DNA from: Candidatus Accumulibacter similis
Lineage (GTDB): Bacteria > Pseudomonadota > Gammaproteobacteria > Burkholderiales > Rhodocyclaceae
NCBI GenBank assembly: GCA_013347225.1
Contig: CP054595.1
Coordinates: 3,716,415-3,780,414 of the forward strand
Direction: 5' to 3'
Length of the DNA: 64,000 nt
The notes under the pieces were generated by a model that did not search any database, had not been told where the DNA came from, and saw nothing but the letters and a program-made list of their open reading frames with translations. Both the position numbers and the translations under genes were made by a program. Shown here in pieces: positions 10,033 through 18,595 of the stretch (position 1 is the stretch's first letter; each line of letters opens with the position of its first letter).

Positions 10033-11082
10033 ATGCGCATCACCGAACTCTTCGGCATCGACCTGCCGATCATCCAGGCGCCGCTGGCTGGCGTGCAGGG
10101 TAGCGAGCTCGCCATCGCCGTCTGCCGGGCCGGCGGCCTGGGCTCGCTGCCCTGCGCCATGCTGGCGCCCGAGGCGATCCGCCTGGAAGTGGCGGCCATC
10201 CGCGCCGCCACCGACCGGCCGTACAACCTCAACTTCTTCTGCCACACCCCGCCGGCGCCCGACCCGGCCCGCGAAGCGCGCTGGCGCGCCGCGCTGGCGC
10301 CCTACTACGCCGAACTCGGCATCGACCCCGCCGGCATCCCGGCCGGCCCGGGCCGTCTGCCGTTCAGCGACGAGGTTGCCGACGTCATCACTCCCTTCGC
10401 GCCGCCCATCGTCAGTTTTCATTTCGGGCTGCCGGCGCGGCAACTCGTGGACCGCGTCCATGCCTGGGGCGCCAGGATCCTCTGCAGCGCCACCACCGTG
10501 GACGAAGCGCGGTGGCTCGAAGACCACGGCGCCGACGGCATCATCGCGCAAGGCCTCGAAGCCGGGGGCCACCGCGGTCACTTCCTGGATCGGGACCTGA
10601 ACAGGCAGATGCAGACCTTCGAACTGCTGCCGCGCATCGTAGCCGCGACGAGGTTGCCGGTCATCGCCACCGGCGGCATCGCCACCCCTGGGGCCGTCGC
10701 CACCGCCCTGCAGCAAGGCGCCGCCGGCGTGCAGGTGGGCACCGCCTACCTGCTCTGCCCGGAGGCCACCACCAGCCCGGTGCACCGCGCCGCGCTGAAG
10801 GCTGCCAGCGGCGGCGACACGCGGCTCACCAACCTCTTCACCGGCCGCCCGGCGCGCGGCATCGAGAACCGCCTGATGCGCGAACTGGGAGCGCTCAGCG
10901 ACCTGCCGCCGGAATTCCCGCTCGCCACCGCCGCGCTGGGACCGTTGCGTGCAAAGGCCGAGGGGCTGGGGCTGGGGGATTTCTCTCCCTTGTGGGCGGG
11001 GGAGAACGTTGCCGCCATCACGGAGGAATCGGCGACGGTGCTGACGCGACGACTGGCAGGATGCAAGCCGCGCGCGGCGTAG
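10033..11082 (+). CDS. nitronate monooxygenase (2-nitropropane dioxygenase family)
   Basis: An FMN-dependent TIM-barrel enzyme of 349 residues that would oxidise alkyl nitronates such as propionate 3-nitronate. The N-terminal FGIDLPIIQAPLAGVQG, the phosphate-binding GLEAGGHRGHF and VIATGGIATPGAVATALQQG, and VQVGTAYLLCPEA are family signatures; the His of GGHRGHF is the likely catalytic base region. The ATG at 10033 is preceded by coding-poor sequence and starts right at conserved MRITELFGID. Probably monocistronic, with a hairpin terminator about 200 bp beyond the stop. Confidence 0.9.
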   Translation: MRITELFGIDLPIIQAPLAGVQGSELAIAVCRAGGLGSLPCAMLAPEAIRLEVAAIRAATDRPYNLNFFCHTPPAPDPAREARWRAALAPYYAELGIDPAGIPAGPGRLPFSDEVADVITPFAPPIVSFHFGLPARQLVDRVHAWGARILCSATTVDEARWLEDHGADGIIAQGLEAGGHRGHFLDRDLNRQMQTFELLPRIVAATRLPVIATGGIATPGAVATALQQGAAGVQVGTAYLLCPEATTSPVHRAALKAASGGDTRLTNLFTGRPARGIENRLMRELGALSDLPPEFPLATAALGPLRAKAEGLGLGDFSPLWAGENVAAITEESATVLTRRLAGCKPRAA

Positions 11083-11278
11083 CGTAAGCGAATCGGGCAA
11101 CGGGTCGGACTGAACGAACGTCCACATGGCAAGGCGGCCCCGCAGGGCGACGTTGCATCAACGGATGGCCACACTCTACGAGCCCGGCCGGCGGCGCCGG
11201 TCGACTCAATGAGCCCCCGAAACGGCCACCGTCACTACGGCGAACGGGCGCTCGGGTTGGCGCGCCGCAGATGACGCG

Positions 11279-11301
11279 AAAATCCCGCCGCAGCGGGATT
11301 T
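11279..11301. terminator. bidirectional hairpin terminator
   Basis: AAATCCCGC-CGCA-GCGGGATTT is a perfect 9-bp stem with a 4-base loop, lying between two convergent genes (nitronate monooxygenase on + and the PEP-CTERM protein on -). Short A and T tracts on each side fit weak factor-independent termination in both directions. Confidence 0.6.
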
Positions 11302-11329
11302 GCGAGTCAAGCGTCCGCGACGCAACGAA

Positions 11330-12145
11330 TCAGGCGCGATGGCGACGCGCCAGCCCCATCGATGCCAGCGCCACACCCAGCAGGGTCAGGCTCATCGGTT
11401 CGGGAAGATCGACCGGAGCGAAGGTGTCGCGGAACTCCCAGGAGATCACGTCATGGTTGGCAGCGGCCGCGCCGGTACCTGAGGTGAAACCGACAAAGGC
11501 GTTGGGAGTCCCCAGAACGGCGGCCAGATCGACGTTGTACGCGAGCAGCGACGCGGCCGGACGGGAGTTCGTCCCGCTCAAGCGTACCTCCAGTTGATCG
11601 GTGTTGCCGTCGTAATCGATCCAGGCGAACAGGTCGGTCCCCGAATCCAGCGTCACGGGCAGGGCGGTGTTGAGCGCCACCGAGCTGACGCTGCCGTTGA
11701 TGTCGATACCGACATGGTTGTCGCTGTTGCCGTCGCCGCCACCATTGTTCCAGTTGTCGAATTCAATGCCGACGCTGTTCGGCAATCCAAGGTAACCAAT
11801 GCCGCCACCAATACCGCCGGCGGTATTCGAGACGGTCTGTACGACGAAAACCAGGCCGTCGGCGCCGCCAGCCCGCTGGCCATTGAAGTTGAAGGCAAAC
11901 TTGGTGCTGAATGACACATTGGCCCCGAGCGTGACCGCCGTGGTGCTGAAGGCAGAGCCGGCCTGATTGAACTGTGAGGGAGTCACCCGCAGAACGCTGC
12001 GACTGCTTCCGTCCGTGGCAGCGGCCGCGGCGTTGTTCAACTGCAGCCCGGCAACCGAGGAAAAGTCGTTGAAAAGGATCGTCGTCGCGGAAGCGACCGG
12101 GGCGGCGAGGCTCATGGCGAGGGCCAATGCGGAAATGCGAAACAT
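11330..12145 (-). CDS. PEP-CTERM sorting-domain protein with L-type-lectin-like domain
   Basis: A 271-residue exported protein. Signal peptide MFRISALALAMSLAAPVASA, then a beta-rich domain resembling legume (L-type) lectins, with FAFNFNGQRAGGADGLVFVV, VGIEFDNWNNGG and NHVGIDINGS (Asp/Asn metal-binding pattern and the IEFD strand). The C-terminus is a PEP-CTERM signal: LPEPMSLTLLGVALASMG followed by ARRHRA, i.e. LPEP motif, hydrophobic helix and basic end. Exosortase (EpsH/XrtA type) would cleave it and release the protein to the surface or exopolysaccharide matrix. Exosortase genes are not in this window. Expression is probably sigma-54 dependent (see 12183-12198). Confidence 0.88.
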   Translation of the reverse strand: MFRISALALAMSLAAPVASATTILFNDFSSVAGLQLNNAAAAATDGSSRSVLRVTPSQFNQAGSAFSTTAVTLGANVSFSTKFAFNFNGQRAGGADGLVFVVQTVSNTAGGIGGGIGYLGLPNSVGIEFDNWNNGGGDGNSDNHVGIDINGSVSSVALNTALPVTLDSGTDLFAWIDYDGNTDQLEVRLSGTNSRPAASLLAYNVDLAAVLGTPNAFVGFTSGTGAAAANHDVISWEFRDTFAPVDLPEPMSLTLLGVALASMGLARRHRA

Positions 12146-12182
12146 GGGGGCTGCTCCTGTTGATTGAAATCATACCAACGAA

Positions 12183-12198
12183 AGCAACAAACGTGCCA
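12183..12198 (-). promoter_or_regulatory. sigma-54 (RpoN) -24/-12 promoter of the PEP-CTERM lectin gene
   Basis: On the minus strand the sequence is TGGCACG-TTTG-TTGCT, a full match to the RpoN consensus TGGCACG-N4-TTGCW with correct spacing. It lies 37 bp upstream of the ATG, leaving room for a start site about 12 bp downstream. PEP-CTERM/exosortase systems are known to use sigma-54 with the PrsK/PrsR two-component pair. A second perfect copy lies upstream of the other PEP-CTERM gene. Confidence 0.85.
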
Positions 12199-12339
12199 CG
12201 TCATATTATTCAATGAGTTGGAGCTTTGCTGTCGTTCGCCCAGGCGGAACCTGTAAATTTGTTCGACACCAGCAGATCGCCGAAGTGGCCAAACAGCTGC
12301 TTCGCCAGGCTCATGACCAAGGAAGCGCTTCCCCAGGCG

Positions 12340-12512
12340 AGCGGCAACACAATGGACGACCTTGGTTCTCCCGCGAAAACGCCGCCCGATGGACCATGCG
12401 CGCGCAGCTCATGGCTGCCCTGCGAGAAAGCGTCACCAAGTCCGGATGGACGCATGCGCAAGCGACAGAGCGACTTGGCAGCGGGCAATCACGCGTTCCC
12501 GCCAGATGCGCA
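12340..12512 (+). pseudogene. frameshifted HTH (HigA/Xre-type) antitoxin remnant
   Basis: The frame starting at SGNTMDDLG (about 12340) must be shifted near 12365-12372 to continue as FSRENAARWTMRAQLMAALR and then GWTHAQATERLGSGQSRV. Together this is a typical short antitoxin: a DLGF-type start, MRAQL and a helix-turn-helix. The HTH degenerates after GQSRV (original probably L-G-V-x-Q-x-R-V-S). No toxin gene remains. The rest of 12199-12694 holds nothing else I can support. Confidence 0.45.
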
Positions 12513-12694
12513 ACAACGACAACAGATGCGATCTCGGCATGCCGATGACGCTCGCCAGTAGGGACGGGCAGCGTGGCGAGCGGGCGCTGGGCTGCGCAGG
12601 TCGCAGGATCAGGCGAGCGTGCTGACGAACCGGAGCGCCATGTGCCTCGATGACGACCCGCCGGACGTAGCGCCAAGGCCCGGCGGCCGGCGGA

Positions 12695-14029
12695 TCAGCG
12701 ATCGGCAAGCGGCACGTAGGCGCGCACCGGCTCACCGGTGTAGCGCTGGCGCGGCCGCGCGATGTGCTGGTCGGCTCCCTCGATCATCTCCTTCCACTGG
12801 GCAATCCAGCCGATCGAGCGGCCGAGCGCGAAGAGCGAAGGGAACATCGAGGTCGGGAAGCCGATCGCCCGCAGCATGATTCCCGAGTAGAAGTCCACAT
12901 TCGGAAACAGCTTGCGCTCGATGAAGTACTCGTCATCGAGGGCGATCCGTTCGAGCTCGAGCGCCAGTGCGAACAGCGGCTCGTCCTCCTTGCCCAGTTC
13001 GGCCAGCACCTCGTGACAGGATTCGCGCAGCACCGCCGCCCGCGGATCGTAGTTCTTGTAGACGCGGTGACCGAAGCCGGTCAGCCGGAAGGGATCGTTG
13101 CGGTCCTTGGCGCGATTGATGTAGAGCGGGATGCGGTCCTTGCTGCCGATCTCCTCGAGCATGTTCACCACCGCCTCGTTCGCTCCGCCGTGGTCCGGCC
13201 CCCACAGCGCGGTGATGCCTGCGGCGACGCAGGCATAGGGATTGGCACGGCTCGAACCGGCGATGCGCACCGTCGCCGTAGAAGCGTTCTGTTCGTGATC
13301 GGCATGCAGGACGAGGAAACGGTTGATGGCGCGCGCCAGCACCGGGCTGACCACGTATTCCTCGGCGGGGACGCCGAACGACATGCGCAGGAAGTTCTCC
13401 GCGTAGCCGAGATCGTTGCGCGGATAGAGAAACGGGCGTCCGAGCGAGTACTTGAACGCCATGGCGCAGATCGTCGGCATCTTGGCGATCAGACGGTGCG
13501 TCGCCACCATCCGCGCTTCCGGGTCGGTGATGTCGATGCGGTCGTGATAGAAGGCGCTGAGCGCCCCGACCGTGCCGACCATCACCGCCATCGGGTGGGC
13601 ATCGCGGCGGAAGCCCTCGAAGAAGCGCTTGAACTGCTCGTGCACCATGCTGTGATGCACGATCAGTTCCTTGAAACCGGCCAGTTCCCCGGCGGACGGC
13701 AGCTTGCTGTAGAGCAGGAGATAGCACACCTCGAGGAAATCGGCGTGCGCCGCCAGCTCCTCGATCGGGTAGCCGCGGTGCAGCAGGATGCCTGCCTCGC
13801 CATCGATGTACGTGATCGCCGAATCGCAGCTGGCGGTCGATATGAAGCCGGGGTCGTAAGTCAGGTAGCCCGTCTCGGCATAGAGGCGCCGGACGTCGAT
13901 CAGCTTCGGGCCGTGGGTGCCGCCGAGAACGGGCAGCTCGTACTGCTTCCCGTCGGCTTGGAAGACGATGCTCACCTTCTCGCCTTCCACCGGCGGCGTG
14001 ACTTTCAGATCGGGAAGTTCTCGTTGCAT
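12695..14029 (-). CDS. gltA: citrate synthase (type II)
   Basis: A 444-residue enzyme condensing acetyl-CoA and oxaloacetate to citrate, the entry reaction of the TCA cycle. Catalytic residues sit in HADHEQNAST, WGPDHGGANEA and YKNYDPRA (His, His, Asp of the hexameric gltA type). The N-terminal beta domain (VSIVFQADGKQYELPVLGG) is the regulatory part found in the NADH-sensitive bacterial enzymes. The start at 14029 (MQRELPDLK) is preferred over the Met 12 codons upstream because conserved sequence begins after it. Monocistronic. Confidence 0.96.
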   Translation of the reverse strand: MQRELPDLKVTPPVEGEKVSIVFQADGKQYELPVLGGTHGPKLIDVRRLYAETGYLTYDPGFISTASCDSAITYIDGEAGILLHRGYPIEELAAHADFLEVCYLLLYSKLPSAGELAGFKELIVHHSMVHEQFKRFFEGFRRDAHPMAVMVGTVGALSAFYHDRIDITDPEARMVATHRLIAKMPTICAMAFKYSLGRPFLYPRNDLGYAENFLRMSFGVPAEEYVVSPVLARAINRFLVLHADHEQNASTATVRIAGSSRANPYACVAAGITALWGPDHGGANEAVVNMLEEIGSKDRIPLYINRAKDRNDPFRLTGFGHRVYKNYDPRAAVLRESCHEVLAELGKEDEPLFALALELERIALDDEYFIERKLFPNVDFYSGIMLRAIGFPTSMFPSLFALGRSIGWIAQWKEMIEGADQHIARPRQRYTGEPVRAYVPLADR

Positions 14030-14288
14030 GTCCGGGCCTCCTTGCTGCCTGCAGCTCTTGGTCACTCGCTGGTGCGGCGCCCGCCCGAAGAATCGATTCT
14101 GTGGTCCGGCGTCCGCCCCCGCATCGTTCGGTCCGCTCGCGAATCGTCCCGGGGTTGGCCGATCCGGTGGCTCCGCGGCCAGTATAGGCAGCCGCGGCGA
14201 GCGGCGTCAATGCCGCGAGCGACGACCAGAGACCGCCAAGGCGCCTCGACGGCCACGGAGCGCCTTTTCGCGAGACTGCGGCCTGCTA

Positions 14289-14328
14289 TTTCCCGGGAAA
14301 CGCATGTTTGCTATAATTTCCATGGAAA
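14289..14328 (+). promoter_or_regulatory. xre-res promoter with two palindromic operators
   Basis: A perfect TATAAT -10 box lies at 14312-14317. Two perfect 12-bp palindromes of one family flank it: TTTCCCGGGAAA (14289-14300, over the -35 position) and TTTCCATGGAAA (14317-14328, over the start region). Both read TTTCC-N2-GGAAA, with centres 28 bp apart. The obvious reading is operator sites for the Xre antitoxin, giving autorepression. An AAAGGA ribosome-binding site overlaps the second palindrome's end and precedes the ATG at 14339. Confidence 0.75.
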
Positions 14329-14338
14329 GGAGAACGAG

Positions 14339-14719
14339 ATGCCCCGAAGCAGCATGCAGGCGGCCAGCAGGGCCGAGCCGGCTGCCGTCCTGAGCAAGGC
14401 GGTGACGCGCGCCGCCGATCATCTGCACATCCCGCGCTCGCTACTGGCCAGAGTGCTCGGCATCAGCGCGGCCACGGTCAGCCGACTGTACTCGGGCGCC
14501 TACCAGCTCGACGAGAAGCGCAAGGAGTGGGAGCTGGCGGTATTGTTCGTCCGCGCTTTCCGCTCGCTCGACTCCATCGTCGGTGAGCAGGAAACCGCGT
14601 GCAGATGGCTCACCAGCAACAACCGCGGGCTCAACGGTCGCCCCGCGGACCTCATCGCCAACACGGAAGGACTGGTCCGTGTCGTCCATTACCTGGACGC
14701 CTCCCGAAGTCTCGTCTGA
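14339..14719 (+). CDS. Xre/MbcA/ParS-family antitoxin
   Basis: A 126-residue antitoxin and autorepressor of a RES-type toxin. Residues about 30-60 form a helix-turn-helix (LLARVLGISAATVSRLYSG). The C-terminal DUF2384 toxin-binding part follows (ELAVLFVRAFRSLDSIV, then ACRWLTSNNRGLNGRPADLI and the terminal VVHYLDASRSLV). The order W-L, N-G-R-P-x-D-L-I and V-x-x-Y-L is diagnostic for MbcA/ParS antitoxins. The start is set by a good ribosome-binding site and by the promoter-operator just upstream. The gene overlaps the toxin gene by 41 bp. Confidence 0.9.
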   Translation: MPRSSMQAASRAEPAAVLSKAVTRAADHLHIPRSLLARVLGISAATVSRLYSGAYQLDEKRKEWELAVLFVRAFRSLDSIVGEQETACRWLTSNNRGLNGRPADLIANTEGLVRVVHYLDASRSLV

Positions 14720-15443
14720 GGCGCGCGACTGGCGCGGCTGGGTCTGGCGGATCGTCGAGGCGCAGCACGTGGCGGCGACGATGAAGCTCGTCGACGACGC
14801 CGCCGAGCAGGAAGTCCTTGAGTCGCTGCTTGAAGCCAGCAAGCCGGCGCTACCCGCTGCGGCCAGCGGACTCGACTACCTGCTGGCGACCCCCTTTCGC
14901 TATCCACCGGCGGCAAACGGCTCGCGCTTTCGTGCCGTCACCGATCCCGGCGTTTTTTACGGTGCCGCAACGGTGCGCACCGCCTGTGCCGAACTCGGCT
15001 ACTGGCGCTGGCGCTTCCTGCAGGATGCCGAAGACCTCGAGCGCATCGGCCCGGTCGCCCACACCGCTTTCCGCGCCGAGCTGCACGCGACGGCCGTCGA
15101 CCTGCGCGACGACCCCTTGAGGAAAGACGCCGCTGCCTGGACGCACCCGAGCGACTACGCCGCGACGCAGTCCTTCGCCCACGTCGCCCGCGGTGCCGGT
15201 GTCGGCGCCGTCATCTACGGCTCGGTGCGGGCAGCCGAGCCGAGCTGGTGTCTCGCCGTCCTGACACCGGCGGCATTCGCCGGCAGGAAGCCGCACCCGG
15301 CCATGCAAAGCTGGTGGCTGGTGGTCAATCGCGTCGAGGTCATCTGGCGACGCGATCACGAGCTGATCGCCCTGGCGATGCCCCGCCCGGCGACGACACC
15401 TGGGCCGCTGCCGCCAGGCCGACGCCAGATGACACAAATGTAA
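14679..15443 (+). CDS. RES-domain toxin (NAD+-consuming, ParT/MbcT type)
   Basis: A 254-residue RES-domain protein, partner of the Xre antitoxin. RES toxins characterised so far deplete NAD+ or ADP-ribosylate a target. Expected conserved residues are visible: Arg in WRIVEAQH, Arg/Tyr around TPFRYPP, SRFRAVTDPGVFYGA, Glu in TACAELGYWRWRFL, and the C-terminal Ser region SWWLVV. I choose the GTG at 14679 because GGAAGG sits 8 bases upstream. The overlap with the antitoxin gene implies coupled translation. It is somewhat longer than minimal RES toxins, with an N-terminal extension of about 40 residues. Confidence 0.88.
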   Translation: MSSITWTPPEVSSEARDWRGWVWRIVEAQHVAATMKLVDDAAEQEVLESLLEASKPALPAAASGLDYLLATPFRYPPAANGSRFRAVTDPGVFYGAATVRTACAELGYWRWRFLQDAEDLERIGPVAHTAFRAELHATAVDLRDDPLRKDAAAWTHPSDYAATQSFAHVARGAGVGAVIYGSVRAAEPSWCLAVLTPAAFAGRKPHPAMQSWWLVVNRVEVIWRRDHELIALAMPRPATTPGPLPPGRRQMTQM

Positions 15444-15651
15444 TCTACGGGTCAGCTTGCTGTCGGGCTGTCCCGCGCAGACTCCGGACTGTGATCGTTG
15501 CGGCAATGGCCGGCGTCCGCTCGCGTGCCGCCGGCCGACCGTCCGCCGCCTCACCGGCAGCGGAGCGCCGCCGTCGGTGGCGCCTTGCCTGCCGGCGAAG
15601 CCAGGTGGCGGTCACCGGGCTTCGCCAGTCCGGATCACTGCGGGAGATTGC

Positions 15652-16926
15652 ATGCGGTCAACTCTTGTTCTTGCTCTGCTGTCCATTCTCGGCCTGACGC
15701 CCGCCGTGGCGCCGTGCGCGTCTGCCGACGAGGGCGCGATCGGCAGGACGGCCGCCAGCCTGCTCGCCTTCGCCAGGGAGAGGAATCCCGAGTATGCCGC
15801 GATGCGCTCCGAAGCCGACGCCGCCCGCGAACGCGCGATGGCTGCCGGCTCGCTGGCCGACCCGAAGTTCCGGATGGAACTGCGCGACATCACCAGGTCC
15901 GGCGAACAGAACGCCACCCTCTCGCCGAGCGGGGTCGGCAGCACGCGCTACCTGCTGTCGCAGGATCTGCCGTGGTTCGGCAAACGCGACCTGCAGCGGG
16001 AGATCGCCGAACTCGAGGCCGAAGGCGCCACCGGCAAGGCCAGGGGAAGCTGGTCCGACATCGCCGCGCGGATCAAGGTGGCGCACGCCCAGCGCCATTA
16101 CCTCTACCGCAATGAACGGCTGACGCGCGAGCTTCTCGACCTCAGCCTGCGGCTGGAGAGGGTGGCGCAGGCGCGCTACGCCGGCGGACTCGCCGCGCAG
16201 CAGGACGTCATCCGCGCGCAGGTCGAGCAGACCGACCTGCACAGCGAGCTGCTGCAACTGGAAAACGAGAGCCGCCAGCTCAACGCACGCCTGAATGCCC
16301 TGCTGGCGCGCCCGGCCACGGCAGAGCTCGCCGCGCCGGCGGAACTGCCGCCGCTGCCGGCGGCCGCCAGACTCGATCCGGCGACGCTGGCAGAGCGCGT
16401 GCGCGCACGCAACCCCCTCCTCTTCAGCGAGGAGACGCGCGTCCAGGCCGCCGAGAAGAGCCGTGCGCTGGCGTACCGCAACCGCTACCCGGACTTCACC
16501 GTCGGCTTCGGACCGATCCAGTACCAGAACTCGGTCAAGGAGTGGGAAGTGATGATCGAACTGAACATCCCGCTGCAGCAATCGGCGCGGCGCGCGCAGG
16601 AACGCGAATCGGAGGCGATGCTGTCCGCCGCCCGTTCACGCCAGGAGGCCGCCGCCAATCAGGTGCTTGCCGAACTCACCGAGAATCTCGCCGGCATCGA
16701 GGCGGCGCGCCGGATCGAGACGCTGACGACGGGCACCCTCCTGCCGCAGGCCGAGCTGAGTTTCCGCTCGGCACTGGCCGGCTACGAGACCGGCAAGGTC
16801 GACTTCGTGACGCTGCTCGAGGCACAACGGCAGATGCGGCAGGCGCGACAGCGGCAGATCAAGGCGCAGAGCGAGGCGCAGGTACGGCTGGCCGAGATCG
16901 AAAGGCTGCTGGGGGAGGATCTGTGA
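15652..16926 (+). CDS. cusC: outer-membrane efflux channel of a Cus-type heavy-metal RND system
   Basis: A 424-residue TolC-family protein. Signal peptide MRSTLVLALLSILGLTPAVA, then two outer-membrane-efflux repeats rich in long coiled-coil helices (for example SLRLERVAQARYAGGLAAQ and the matching SFRSALAGYETGKVDFVTLL). It forms the periplasm-spanning exit duct for the CusB/CusA pump encoded directly downstream. Its stop codon overlaps the GTG start of the adaptor gene (GTGA), so the three genes form one operon. No CusR/CusS or CueR regulator gene and no clear metal-box are seen upstream. Confidence 0.85.
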   Translation: MRSTLVLALLSILGLTPAVAPCASADEGAIGRTAASLLAFARERNPEYAAMRSEADAARERAMAAGSLADPKFRMELRDITRSGEQNATLSPSGVGSTRYLLSQDLPWFGKRDLQREIAELEAEGATGKARGSWSDIAARIKVAHAQRHYLYRNERLTRELLDLSLRLERVAQARYAGGLAAQQDVIRAQVEQTDLHSELLQLENESRQLNARLNALLARPATAELAAPAELPPLPAAARLDPATLAERVRARNPLLFSEETRVQAAEKSRALAYRNRYPDFTVGFGPIQYQNSVKEWEVMIELNIPLQQSARRAQERESEAMLSAARSRQEAAANQVLAELTENLAGIEAARRIETLTTGTLLPQAELSFRSALAGYETGKVDFVTLLEAQRQMRQARQRQIKAQSEAQVRLAEIERLLGEDL

Positions 16927-18557
16927 GGCCGCTCGCCGCAATCGTCACGGGCCTCGCCGTTGCCGCGCTGGCAGCCGCCGGTGGCTACTGGTTCGGCAGC
17001 CGGGGCGCCGCGTCGCCGGCAGCGGACAGCGTCGCCGGAACGACAGGCGAAACCGCCGACGCCGGCAGGAAGAAGCCGCGCATCCTCTACTACCGCAACC
17101 CGATGGGCCTGCCCGACACCTCGCCGGTACCGAAGAAGGACTCGATGGGGATGGACTACATCCCCGTCTACGAGGGCGAGGACGACGCCGATCCGGCCGC
17201 CGCGAGGCAGCTGCGGATCAGCACCGAGAAGGTGCAGAAGCTCGGCGTGCGCAGCGAAGCAGTCCAGCTCCGTGCCCTCGACCGGACGCTGCGTGCGGCC
17301 GGCCGCATCGAGCCCGACGAGCGCCGCGTCCATGCCATCGCGCCACGTTTCGAAGGCTATGTCGAACGTCTGTACGTCAATGTCAGCGGCCAGCCGGTCG
17401 CCAGGGGCCAGCCGCTGTTCGAGGTGTACAGCCCGGAGCTGGTCGCCGCGCAGCGCGAGTATGCGATCGCCGCGCAGGGCGTCGAGTCCCTGCACGACGG
17501 CAGCGACTCCGCTCGATCGGGAATGCAGGAACTCGCCGCAGCGAGCCTCAGCCGACTGCGCAACTGGGGCGTCGCCGAAGACCAGCTGGCAGCGCTCGCG
17601 CGCTCCGGCGACGCGCGCCGGACGATCAGCTTCCGCTCGCCGGTGGCGGGCATCGTCACCGAAAAGAGAGCCGTCCAGGGCATGCGCTTCATGCCCGGCG
17701 AAACGCTCTATCAGGTCACCGACCTGTCGTCGGTGTGGGTCATCGCCGACGTCTTCGAGCAGGACATCGGCCTCGTCCGCACCGGCGGCAAGGCCAGGGT
17801 GACAATCAACGCCCATCCCGGCCAGCACTTCGAAGGCGTCGTCGCCTACGTCTATCCGACGCTGAACGCCGAGACGCGCACGGTGCCGGTGCGCATCGAA
17901 CTCGCCAATCCGGGCCTGCTGCTCAAGCCGTCGATGTTTGCCCAGGTGGAACTGCCACTGGCCACCCGCGCCACGGTGCCGAGCGTCCCGGTCTCCGCCG
18001 TGATCGACAGCGGCACCCGCCAGATCGTGCTGATCCGGCAGGCCGAAGGCCGCTTCGAGCCGCGCGTGGTCCGCCTCGGCGTGCGCAGCGACGACTACGT
18101 CGAGGTCCTCGGCGGCGTCAGCGAAGGCGAGCAGGTGGTCGTCGCCGCCAACTTCCTGATCGACGCCGAGAGCAACCTCAGGGCGGCGGTGGCCGGCCTC
18201 GGCCCACCCGCCGACGGCGCCACCGGCAAGGCCGGCGAGCGCAGCGACGGCGGGCGGCCGGCAAGCAGGGGAGCGGGCCACCACGGCGAAGGAACGGTCG
18301 ACAGCGTCGATGCTGCGGCGGCCACGGTCACACTGCGGCACGGCCCGATCGACAGCCTCAAGTGGCCGGCGATGACGATGCCGTTCACGCTGGCCAACCA
18401 GTCGCTGCTGCAGGGGCTGCGGCCGGGCGGCAGGGTCGCCTTCGACTTCGTCGAACGGCAGCCCGGCGAATGGGTGATCACGGCGCACCGGCCGCTGCCG
18501 GCAGGCCAGGACGCCGGCGCAGCCGCCGCCACGGGCAACCCGCACGCCGGTCACTGA
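16923..18557 (+). CDS. cusB: CusB-type RND adaptor with N-terminal metal-binding and C-terminal CusF-like domains
   Basis: A 544-residue periplasmic membrane-fusion protein linking CusA to the outer-membrane channel. After the anchor (GLAVAALAAAGGYWFG) comes a heavy-metal-binding motif (YYRNPMGLPDTSPVPKKDSM, then GMDYIPVY). The barrel-sandwich/lipoyl and beta-barrel domains follow (RIEPDERRVHAIAPRFEGYV; AVQGMRFMPGETLYQVTDLS). After residue 450 a CusF-like OB domain appears, with GEGTVDSVDAAAATVTLRHG and LKWPAMTMPF, the Trp and two Met being the usual Cu(I)/Ag(I) ligands. A free-standing CusF chaperone is thus fused to the adaptor. Start is the GTG overlapping the cusC stop. Confidence 0.9.
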   Translation: MRPLAAIVTGLAVAALAAAGGYWFGSRGAASPAADSVAGTTGETADAGRKKPRILYYRNPMGLPDTSPVPKKDSMGMDYIPVYEGEDDADPAAARQLRISTEKVQKLGVRSEAVQLRALDRTLRAAGRIEPDERRVHAIAPRFEGYVERLYVNVSGQPVARGQPLFEVYSPELVAAQREYAIAAQGVESLHDGSDSARSGMQELAAASLSRLRNWGVAEDQLAALARSGDARRTISFRSPVAGIVTEKRAVQGMRFMPGETLYQVTDLSSVWVIADVFEQDIGLVRTGGKARVTINAHPGQHFEGVVAYVYPTLNAETRTVPVRIELANPGLLLKPSMFAQVELPLATRATVPSVPVSAVIDSGTRQIVLIRQAEGRFEPRVVRLGVRSDDYVEVLGGVSEGEQVVVAANFLIDAESNLRAAVAGLGPPADGATGKAGERSDGGRPASRGAGHHGEGTVDSVDAAAATVTLRHGPIDSLKWPAMTMPFTLANQSLLQGLRPGGRVAFDFVERQPGEWVITAHRPLPAGQDAGAAAATGNPHAGH

Positions 18558-18595
18558 CCGACCACCACCGAACGACGACCGCGAGGAGCCCGAGA

